Origin: an uncultured Clostridia bacterium
GTDB lineage: Bacteria > Bacillota > Clostridia > Oscillospirales > Acutalibacteraceae
NCBI GenBank assembly: GCA_947625485.1
Contig: CANQOP010000003.1
Span: 62,001-126,000 of the forward strand
Length of the DNA: 64,000 nucleotides
Reading direction: 5' to 3'
Below are positions 54,648 to 62,070 of the stretch, piece after piece. The notes beneath the pieces were generated by a model, which saw only the letters and a list, made by a program, of their open reading frames with translations, did not search any database and had not been told where the DNA came from. Position 1 is the stretch's first letter, and every line of letters starts with the position of its first letter. The translations under genes were made by a program, and so were the position numbers.

Positions 54648-56136
54648 AAAGGAAAATACAGTCAAAAAACCGAGTATAAAGAAAAATTTTATATACAGAA
54701 CTTTATATGAGGTGCTTTTACTGGTAACGCCGTTTATAACCGCACCTTATGTTTCACGAGTTCTCGGAGCCGACGGAGTAGGTATCTACAGCTATACATC
54801 ATCTTTGATGACGTTTTTCACGATGTTTGCGGCTCTCGGCACCGTTTCTTACGGAACAAGGGAAATTGCAATGAACCGCGACGATAAGTATAAAAGCAGC
54901 AAAATCTTCTGGGAAATCGAGTTGCTCACGATATTTACATCTTTGGTTTGCCTTGCGATGTGGATTGTACTAAGCGTTTTTTACCTCGACTATAGAGTTT
55001 ATCTGTTCGCCCTAACTCCGATGTTGTTCGGCACAATGTTTGACATAAGCTGGTACTTTACAGGATTTGAGAAGATTTCCTATACCGTAATCAAAAACAC
55101 AATGGTAAGGATACTCGGAATTATCTGTCTGTTTCTGTTTGTGAAAACTAAGAGCGATTTAATGCTGTATATACTGCTTAATTCGCTTGTAAATTTGTTT
55201 GGAAGCCTTTCCATGTGGACCTACCTCAGAAAAATGCTTGTAAGGGTCAATATCAGGGAGCTGAGGTTTGGACATCACTTCAAGGAAACGATGATTTACT
55301 TTGTACCGACTATCGCGACCTCGATTTATACGGTTCTTGATAAAACGCTCATAGGTATCATCACCGCCGATGATTTCCAAAACGGCTATTACGAGCAGGC
55401 TACGAAAATTGTAAAAATTGTTAAATCCGTAGTGTTCACATCGGTCAACGCCGTAATGGAGGCGAGGATTTCTTATCTTTTTGCAAAAAAGAGGATAGGA
55501 GAAATAAAAGAGCGTATCAACCGTTCTATGAGTTTTATTTTACTTCTGGGTATGGGTGCAATGTTCGGGTTGATTGGAATTACCGAAAACTTTGTTCCGA
55601 TATTTTTCGGCGAAGGCTATGAGCCGACGATTCCTCTCATATACATGATGTCCCCTTTAATTGTCATTATAGGCGTGAGCAACTGCCTAGGTACGCAGTA
55701 CTATACCCCAAGCGGTCAGCGCGCGAGAAGCGCAAAGGTTATTATTCTTGGTTCGGTTATCAACCTCGCGCTCAATCTCTGTTTTATTCCGACTTTCGGC
55801 GCGGGCGGCGCGATTGTCGCGTCGATTGTGGCTGAGTGTACAATTTCAGTCATTTATGTAAAAATGAGCAATGGATTTATGAGCTTCACAACGCTTTGGA
55901 AAATGAGTTGGAAGAGGCTTATTGCTGGCGTGATTATGTGCGCGGCTGTGTACGCGGTCGGTATAAACAGGCTGTTCGGCGGATTTGTAAATCTTGCGGT
56001 TCAGGCTGTGGCCGGTGTTGCGGTTTACGTGCTTGTTTTGATGATATTCAGGGATAAAATGCTGTTCGAGCTTTTTAAAATGATAAAATCGTCAGTAGAT
56101 AATAAAGTTTTAAGCAAATTCAGAAAAAGCGGTTAA
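54631..56136 (+). CDS. Polysaccharide flippase (Wzx/MATE-like)
   Basis: The ~501-residue protein has about 14 helices and the polysaccharide_synt start (IYRTLYEVLLLVTPFITAPY, VSRVLGADGVG). It moves lipid-linked repeat units across the membrane. ATG 54631 is chosen because AAGGAG lies about 11 bases upstream; a longer in-frame form from 54595 is possible but would lie within wzy. The last ~70 residues have the usual helix plus basic tail. Confidence 0.9.
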   Translation: MSPSDRKENTVKKPSIKKNFIYRTLYEVLLLVTPFITAPYVSRVLGADGVGIYSYTSSLMTFFTMFAALGTVSYGTREIAMNRDDKYKSSKIFWEIELLTIFTSLVCLAMWIVLSVFYLDYRVYLFALTPMLFGTMFDISWYFTGFEKISYTVIKNTMVRILGIICLFLFVKTKSDLMLYILLNSLVNLFGSLSMWTYLRKMLVRVNIRELRFGHHFKETMIYFVPTIATSIYTVLDKTLIGIITADDFQNGYYEQATKIVKIVKSVVFTSVNAVMEARISYLFAKKRIGEIKERINRSMSFILLLGMGAMFGLIGITENFVPIFFGEGYEPTIPLIYMMSPLIVIIGVSNCLGTQYYTPSGQRARSAKVIILGSVINLALNLCFIPTFGAGGAIVASIVAECTISVIYVKMSNGFMSFTTLWKMSWKRLIAGVIMCAAVYAVGINRLFGGFVNLAVQAVAGVAVYVLVLMIFRDKMLFELFKMIKSSVDNKVLSKFRKSG

Positions 56137-56141
56137 TTTTT

Positions 56142-57116
56142 ATGGTAGAATTAAAGTTAAATATTAAGGAAGAATTTTTCAGTGAGGAAATCCGTAGCGG
56201 ATACTCCGTTAGTGCTAATAAAAAAGAACTCTGGGCTGTCCAGCTCGACCTTCTTAGTGAATTGCTTCGCGTATGCAGAGAAAACGGACTTAATGTTTAC
56301 GTCAGCAACGGCACGCTTCTCGGAGCTGTGCGCCACGGCGGAATGATTCCGTGGGACGATGATATTGACGTAGATATGAAACGCGCAGACTTTGAAAAGC
56401 TGTGCAAAATTGCGCCTACAGCGTTTTCTTACCCCTATTTTTTGCAGACCGAATTCAGTGATCCGGGTTCGCTAAGGGGTCATGGACAATTTCGAAACAG
56501 CGAAACAACAGGAGTGCTGAACAGTGAGATAAAGAAAGCGTATGGTTTTAATCAGGGCATTTTTATCGACATATTTGTGCTTGACAATCTTCCCGACAAA
56601 GAGGAAGAACGAAAGCTTTTTATGGAGGAAATTGCCGCGCAGAAAAGAAAGTGTTTCAGGCTAGCCCGCTATACTACGCGTTATATTAAAGGGGAAACCC
56701 GTGGAGTTAAGGGAAAAATAAAAGATTTAGCTGTTCCATTGATTAAGACTGCCTCGAAGATGTTTGGGTTGAATAAAAAAGCATTTAAGAAGCTCGAAAA
56801 AATAAAACAACGCTATAATTCTGTTGAAACCGAATATTGTAGCGATCTTGCGGTAATATATCCGCAGAAAGGTTTTGCTCAGAAAAACAGTGACTTTGTA
56901 CAAAATCCGCAAACGCTCCGTTTTGAAATGCTGGACGTACCCGTTCCGAACAATTATGAGGAACTACTTACATCCCGCTACGGAAACTGGCACGAATTTG
57001 TCTACGGCGGTGAGGTGCATAGCGGAATTATTTTCGATGCCTTCCGGTCATACAGAGAAACACTCAAAGAGTTGAGTGAAGCTGCTAAGGCGTCAGAACA
57101 GGGAGGTAAAATATGA
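56142..57116 (+). CDS. LicD-family phosphotransferase, copy 2
   Basis: The 324-residue protein carries NGTLLGAVRHGGMIPWDDDI near residue 65, as in the first LicD gene, but the rest differs (longer N-terminus, different C-terminal half), so it is not a recent duplicate. The two copies could act on different sugars of the repeat unit. Its stop overlaps the glf start (ATGA). Confidence 0.85.
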   Translation: MVELKLNIKEEFFSEEIRSGYSVSANKKELWAVQLDLLSELLRVCRENGLNVYVSNGTLLGAVRHGGMIPWDDDIDVDMKRADFEKLCKIAPTAFSYPYFLQTEFSDPGSLRGHGQFRNSETTGVLNSEIKKAYGFNQGIFIDIFVLDNLPDKEEERKLFMEEIAAQKRKCFRLARYTTRYIKGETRGVKGKIKDLAVPLIKTASKMFGLNKKAFKKLEKIKQRYNSVETEYCSDLAVIYPQKGFAQKNSDFVQNPQTLRFEMLDVPVPNNYEELLTSRYGNWHEFVYGGEVHSGIIFDAFRSYRETLKELSEAAKASEQGGKI

Positions 57117-58237
57117 AATACGACTATTTGGTAGTAGGGTCGGGGTTGTTCGGAGCGGTTTTTGCTCAGCAGGCGAAGGCTCTGGGCAAGTCTGTTCTCG
57201 TTGTTGACAAGAGGCACAACATTGCCGGTAACGTCTACACAGAAAAGATAGAGGGCATAAACGTGCATAAATATGGCGCGCATATTTTCCACACCAACGA
57301 CAAGCGCGTTTGGGAATATATCACAAAATTTGCGGATTTTAACCGCTTTACAAATTCACCCGTTGCAAACTTCAAGGGCGAGCTCTACTCTATGCCGTTT
57401 AATATGTATACGTTTAACAAAATGTGGGGAGTCGTTACTCCCGACGAGGCAAAGGCTAAAATCGACGAACAGCGCGCGGAAATTAAGGGCGAGCCCGAAA
57501 ACCTCGAGGAGCAGGCTGTCTCGCTTGTCGGCCGCGATATTTACGAAAAACTCGTAAAGGGTTATACCGAAAAGCAGTGGGGACGCGACTGTAAGCAGCT
57601 CCCTGCGTTTATCATCAAGAGACTGCCCGTGCGCCTAACCTACGACAACAATTATTTTAACGCGCTCTATCAGGGTATCCCTACGGGCGGTTATACAAAA
57701 ATGGTTGAAAATATGCTTAAAGGTATTGAGGTACGACTGGATACAGATTACCTCGAAAATAAAGAGGAGCTTGACAAGCTCGCCGATAAGGTGCTTTACA
57801 CGGGCGCAATCGACGCGTACTTCGGCTATGCGCTCGGCAATCTCGAGTATCGCTCCGTGCGGTTTGAGAGTGAAATTCTGGATACCCCGAATTTTCAGGG
57901 CAACGCGGCGGTAAATTATACAGACCGCGAAACTCCGTGGACAAGGATTATTGAGCACAAGTGGTTCGAGTTCGGCAAGGACGAGAACGGAAACGACCTT
58001 CCGAAAACTGTCATAAGCCGAGAATATTCCTCCGAATGGAGACCGGGCGATGAGCCGTACTACCCTGTTAACGACGAGAAAAACAGCGCGCTTTACGAGC
58101 AGTACAGAAAGCTTTCGGAAAACGAAAAAAACGTTATTTTCGGCGGTCGTTTGGGCGAGTACAAGTACTACGATATGGACGCGGTCATCGCCTCCGCGCT
58201 TGATTTGTGCGAAAAAGAGTTCAATACAGTTAAGTGA
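57113..58237 (+). CDS. glf: UDP-galactopyranose mutase
   Basis: Glf converts UDP-galactopyranose to UDP-galactofuranose. The 374-residue flavoprotein has the N-terminal FAD site (YLVVGSGLFGAVFAQQA), HKYGAHIFHTND, GYTEKQWGRD and the YTGAIDAYFGY and FGGRLGEYKYYDM segments. It provides the galactofuranose donor for the transferases of this locus and is its last gene, ending before a strong terminator. Its base composition is closer to the housekeeping genes than that of its neighbours. Confidence 0.95.
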   Translation: MKYDYLVVGSGLFGAVFAQQAKALGKSVLVVDKRHNIAGNVYTEKIEGINVHKYGAHIFHTNDKRVWEYITKFADFNRFTNSPVANFKGELYSMPFNMYTFNKMWGVVTPDEAKAKIDEQRAEIKGEPENLEEQAVSLVGRDIYEKLVKGYTEKQWGRDCKQLPAFIIKRLPVRLTYDNNYFNALYQGIPTGGYTKMVENMLKGIEVRLDTDYLENKEELDKLADKVLYTGAIDAYFGYALGNLEYRSVRFESEILDTPNFQGNAAVNYTDRETPWTRIIEHKWFEFGKDENGNDLPKTVISREYSSEWRPGDEPYYPVNDEKNSALYEQYRKLSENEKNVIFGGRLGEYKYYDMDAVIASALDLCEKEFNTVK

Positions 58238-58257
58238 TTTGCTCAAAAATAAAGAAT

Positions 58258-58297
58258 ACGGCATAGTGATGCGGACTTGTGTTGCTGTGCCGTTTTT
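58258..58297 (+). terminator. Terminator of the exopolysaccharide locus
   Basis: ACGGCATAG pairs with CTGTGCCGT, with one wobble, across an 18-base loop, followed by TTTTT. It lies 20 bases after the glf stop. Confidence 0.75.
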
Positions 58298-58407
58298 GAA
58301 TTATATAACAATAAATTAAAAAATTATTTCCGAAAACAACGAATTTAGTGCGTAAACGAAAATAGTGCGCGGAAAACATAAAGACCTGTCATTCTTTCTG
58401 TTCATTC

Positions 58408-58437
58408 TTGCATAAAATAAAAAAAAGTACCTACACT
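58408..58437 (+). promoter_or_regulatory. Possible promoter of the small membrane peptide gene
   Basis: TTGCAT (58408-58413) and TACACT (58432-58437), separated by 18 bases, precede the small gene by about 33 bases. The match to consensus is partial. Confidence 0.35.
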
Positions 58438-58469
58438 ATTAATATACTGATACTAAAACGGTGATAATT

Positions 58470-58607
58470 ATGGTATGGTTAATAGTCGGCGCGGTAATCC
58501 TTCTGACATTTTTGTGGCTCTATTCGTGCGTGACAGTCGCCGCGAGAGCCGACCGCGAGCTGCGCAGACTTTCCGCAAAACAGTTCGGATTAAAAATTCA
58601 AGAATGA
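58470..58607 (+). CDS. Small single-helix membrane peptide (45 residues)
   Basis: An ATG at 58470 opens a 45-codon frame whose product has one hydrophobic helix (about 2-22, LIVGAVILLTFLWLYS) followed by an arginine-rich cytoplasmic tail (AARADRELRRL) and ending KIQE. A GGTGA ribosome-site remnant precedes it. It is flanked by a preceding terminator, a possible promoter and its own terminator (58612-58648), so it appears to be an independent single-gene unit. It resembles the general class of short regulatory membrane peptides, but no specific family is recognised. Confidence 0.6.
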   Translation: MVWLIVGAVILLTFLWLYSCVTVAARADRELRRLSAKQFGLKIQE

Positions 58608-58611
58608 AAAA

Positions 58612-58648
58612 GCCGCCGTGTGCCAAGAGTACGCGGCGGTAAATTTTT
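58612..58648 (+). terminator. Terminator of the small membrane peptide gene
   Basis: CCGCCGTGT pairs with ACGCGGCGG, with one wobble, around a ~9-base loop and is followed by TAAATTTTT. It starts 5 bases after the peptide stop codon. Confidence 0.75.
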
Positions 58649-58818
58649 AAAGTTTTTTCAGTAAAAAGCGCCTAATGTGCATTTGCGCATATGCTCTGTT
58701 TTATACATACGATTTCATTGACTTTTTTCTTGTGTTTTGGTAGAATGTAAAATGTATAATTATAATAATGGGCAGGTAGGAATATCTTCTTATCACTATA
58801 AGGAAAGGAAGGGATAGT

Positions 58819-60495
58819 ATGACGGCTGTTATGGACATTGCGGTAGTGGCTCTGCGTATGCTTATGCCGCTTTATACCATTATAATCGTGTATCAGATTT
58901 ACGCGTCTATGCGCCGCCGCCGACGTCACGAGAGGCCGCTCGTGCTGCTGCAGAACCTCGATACGGGCGTGAAAACTCCCGTCCTTTTCTGGGAGAACTC
59001 TATCGGCAGAAACAGGCGTTCCGACATCGCTGTCGACGACCCTGCTGTGTCGCGCAATCACTGCGTGCTTTTGCGCCGCAAGGAGGGTTGGTTCCTCTCC
59101 GATACGGGCTCAAAAACAGGTACATACATAAACGGTAAGCGCATCGGAGCTTCGCGCGCGCGCCTTATGATAGACGACGTTATTACCCTCGGTAACAGCG
59201 AATATGCGTTCAGACGCGGCGAAGAATACCACGAGGAGCTGCAGTCAAGCTGGTTTTTCTCGAAGGTGGTCGATAAGCCTGCCACAAAACCATACAAGAT
59301 TATGCTTCTCGTCTCCCTGTTCCATATTTTTATGACGGTAGAAGCGATGTATTGTGACGGTGCGGAAAATTTCGACCCCGCGACCCTTTGCGCAGTTTTG
59401 CTCGGAGTTGAATGGCTGTTCTTCTTCATATCGACCGTTGTGCTGCACCGCGTGGCGTTCGAGCTCGAAAGCCTGTGCCTTTTCCTTACGGGTATAGGGG
59501 TAATGCTGCTCGCGCGGCAAAATATCCGCTCGGCGTACGTTCAGCTTATAGCCGCGGTCATAGGTATGGCAGTGTTCTGTGCGCTCGTTAAATTTATCGA
59601 AAATCCCGACCGTATAGGTCAGTGGAAGCTTATAATAATGATTGCCGCCGTCGGGCTCCTCGCGGTAAACCTCGTGTTCGGACGCGTTACAAACGGCGCA
59701 AATAACTGGATTCAGCTCGGCTCGATTACTGTTCAGCCGTCCGAATTCGTAAAGATCGCATTCATTTTTGTCGGCGCGTCAACGCTCGACCGGCTGATGA
59801 CGAGACAAAACCTTCTCGAATATATAATTTTCTCCGCGATTTGCGTGGGCGCTCTCGCGCTTATGGGCGACTTCGGTACGGCGCTTATATTCTTTGCGGC
59901 GTTCCTCCTAATCTCGTTCACGCGCTCGGGAGATATAAAAACCGTTATTCTCGCGCTCGCAGGAGCAGGCTTTGCGGGAGTTCTGGTTCTTAACTTAAAG
60001 CCCTATGTGCTCAGGCGTTTTGAAACGTGGAGACACGTCTGGGAGCACACTCAGGATTCGGGCGGATATCAGCAGGTGCGCGCGATGACGTATATCGCCT
60101 CGGGCGGTCTGTTCGGCGTCGGCGTGGGAAACGGCTGTCTTAAATACGTCGCCGCCTCCGAGTCCGACCTCGTTTTCGCTCTTATGAGCGAGGAAATGGG
60201 CTTTATAGTCGCTGTGACTATCGCTGTAGCGGTTGCGACGCTGTTTATCTACGCGCGCTCGGTTGCGACGCGCGCCCGCAGCACGTTCTATTCTATATCC
60301 GCTCTCTGCGCGGCAGGTATGCTCGTTGTGCAGATGGCGCTCAATGTTTTCGGCGCAACGGATATTCTTCCTCTCACGGGCGTAACGTTTCCGTTCATCA
60401 GCGCGGGCGGCTCGAGCATAATTTCGTGCTGGGGACTTTTGGCTTTTATTAAAGCTGCTGACGAGAGAACATACTCGAAAAGAGTAAAAGGCTGA
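58819..60495 (+). CDS. FHA domain-SEDS glycosyltransferase fusion (FtsW/RodA family)
   Basis: The 558-residue protein has an N-terminal helix (about 7-30), an FHA phosphothreonine-binding domain (about 55-135: SIGRNRRSDIAVDDPAVSRN, then TGSKTGTYINGKRI) and a ten-helix SEDS domain (about 150-550). The SEDS domain has NNWIQLGSITVQPSEFVKIA, the catalytic-type Asp in MGDFGTALIFF and the FPFISAGGSS motif. SEDS proteins polymerise glycan strands. The FHA domain suggests control by Ser/Thr kinase phosphorylation. It pairs with the PBP gene 120 bases downstream. Confidence 0.9.
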   Translation: MTAVMDIAVVALRMLMPLYTIIIVYQIYASMRRRRRHERPLVLLQNLDTGVKTPVLFWENSIGRNRRSDIAVDDPAVSRNHCVLLRRKEGWFLSDTGSKTGTYINGKRIGASRARLMIDDVITLGNSEYAFRRGEEYHEELQSSWFFSKVVDKPATKPYKIMLLVSLFHIFMTVEAMYCDGAENFDPATLCAVLLGVEWLFFFISTVVLHRVAFELESLCLFLTGIGVMLLARQNIRSAYVQLIAAVIGMAVFCALVKFIENPDRIGQWKLIIMIAAVGLLAVNLVFGRVTNGANNWIQLGSITVQPSEFVKIAFIFVGASTLDRLMTRQNLLEYIIFSAICVGALALMGDFGTALIFFAAFLLISFTRSGDIKTVILALAGAGFAGVLVLNLKPYVLRRFETWRHVWEHTQDSGGYQQVRAMTYIASGGLFGVGVGNGCLKYVAASESDLVFALMSEEMGFIVAVTIAVAVATLFIYARSVATRARSTFYSISALCAAGMLVVQMALNVFGATDILPLTGVTFPFISAGGSSIISCWGLLAFIKAADERTYSKRVKG

Positions 60496-60615
60496 AAAAT
60501 AAGTTATATTAATATTATACTTTCCGCGCAGAAGCGCGTTTAACGCTCAAAAGGCGGAGAGAAAGCCTGCGCAAGCCGCGCAGATTTGTCGATTACTGTT
60601 AAAGGAGGTTGTTGT

Positions 60616-62019
60616 ATGAAAAGAATACTTCGCCGTTCGTGGTTTATATTCATAGTTGTTATCGCGTTCCTCGGCGGAATGGGTTTTCTTGTGTTTGAAA
60701 CGGTTTTCAACGCGTCCGACTGGGTAGACCAGCCATACAACGGCCACATCTCCGGCGAAGGCGGACTCTCGCAGGCGGGACAGATTACCGACCGTAACGG
60801 CGAAGTCCTCGCGCAGACCGTCGATAAAAAGCGCGTCTACCATTCTGACGCGGACGTGCGCAAGGCTCTGCTCCACGTGGTCGGAGACAACTCGCTCAAT
60901 ATTTCTACCGCAATTCAGAGCCAGTACCGCTCCCAGCTGACGGGCTACAGCTTTATATGGGGACTGAATATGCCTAAGTCGTTCCGATCGGGGCACGATA
61001 TGAAGCTCACGGTAGACGCCGAAACCTGCAAAACCGCGTACAACGGACTTAAAAACTACGACAGCGGCGCGTGCGTTGTTTACAACTACAAAACAGGCGA
61101 AATACTGTGTGATGTGAGCGTAAAGGCTTACGACCCGAACAGCCCGCCTAAAATTACTGACGAAAACGAGAGCGAGTACGAGGGCGTTTACCTCGATAAC
61201 GTGCTTTCCTCGACATACACCCCGGGCTCAATCTTTAAGATTGTGACAGCCGCTGCGGCAATCGAAAATATCCCCGATATATGGGAGAGAACGTGGTATT
61301 GCGGCGGCAAGGAGGAAATCGGCGGCGGCGATATTACCTGCGTGAACGCGCACGGGACCGTAAATCTTCAGCAGGCGTTCGGAAAATCCTGCAATGTGGT
61401 TTTCGCCGAACTCGCAGTAGAGCTTGGCGCAGATAAAATGAACGAAACCGCTAAGAAAATGGGCATAAACGCCCGCTTCACCGTCAGCGACGTAAAGACA
61501 AAAAAAGGTCATTACAACGTTAAAAACGCGAATAAAAACCAGCTTGCGTGGTCGGGCGTTGGACAGTACGACAACGAGGTCAATCCTATGCAGATGGCTA
61601 TCCTCTGCGGAGCTATCGCGAACGGAGGGACTCCCGTAAATCCGTACATAATAAGCGGAGCGTCAGGGTCCGTGCTAAAGGACCTCGGACTCTCGGAAAC
61701 GGGAACGAAGGGAAATGAGCTTGTGCAGGGCTCAACCGCCCGTAGCCTCGGGGAGCTTATGCGCTACGCGGTAGTCAACGATTACGGCGACTCGATGTTC
61801 GGCGGATTAAAGGTGTGCGCCAAAACAGGTACGGGCGAAACGCTCACGGGCACGGACAACGACAAAAACGACGGCTGGATGATAGGCTACTGCACCGACG
61901 AGGACGCGCCGCTCGCGTTTGCGTGCGTTGTGCGCGGAACGAACCAGTACGGCTACAGCACCGCAGGACAGGTGGTCAAGGGCGCGGTCATTCAGGCGGC
62001 GAAGAGCCTGAGAAAATAA
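60616..62019 (+). CDS. Class B penicillin-binding protein (PbpA-like)
   Basis: The 467-residue transpeptidase has an N-terminal helix (about 9-29), a short linker with ITDRNGEVLAQT, and the catalytic motifs SIFK (Ser205-Lys208), SCN near 260, and KTGTGE (Lys403). It is shorter than the elongation PBP2 in the mre cluster and resembles actinobacterial PbpA, which is also encoded next to a RodA. ATG 60616 is fixed by AAAGGAGGT 6 bases upstream. It is presumably the cognate partner of the FHA-SEDS protein. Confidence 0.92.
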   Translation: MKRILRRSWFIFIVVIAFLGGMGFLVFETVFNASDWVDQPYNGHISGEGGLSQAGQITDRNGEVLAQTVDKKRVYHSDADVRKALLHVVGDNSLNISTAIQSQYRSQLTGYSFIWGLNMPKSFRSGHDMKLTVDAETCKTAYNGLKNYDSGACVVYNYKTGEILCDVSVKAYDPNSPPKITDENESEYEGVYLDNVLSSTYTPGSIFKIVTAAAAIENIPDIWERTWYCGGKEEIGGGDITCVNAHGTVNLQQAFGKSCNVVFAELAVELGADKMNETAKKMGINARFTVSDVKTKKGHYNVKNANKNQLAWSGVGQYDNEVNPMQMAILCGAIANGGTPVNPYIISGASGSVLKDLGLSETGTKGNELVQGSTARSLGELMRYAVVNDYGDSMFGGLKVCAKTGTGETLTGTDNDKNDGWMIGYCTDEDAPLAFACVVRGTNQYGYSTAGQVVKGAVIQAAKSLRK

Positions 62020-62070
62020 ACGCCCGACTGTCTTTTAAGAAATAACTACCTATTGAAAGGACAAATAAAT

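Noticed and set aside
42802-58237. EPS locus as a recently inserted mobile island with attachment sites
   Set aside because: No integrase, direct repeats or insertion sequences were seen at its ends; only composition suggests exchange of its central genes.
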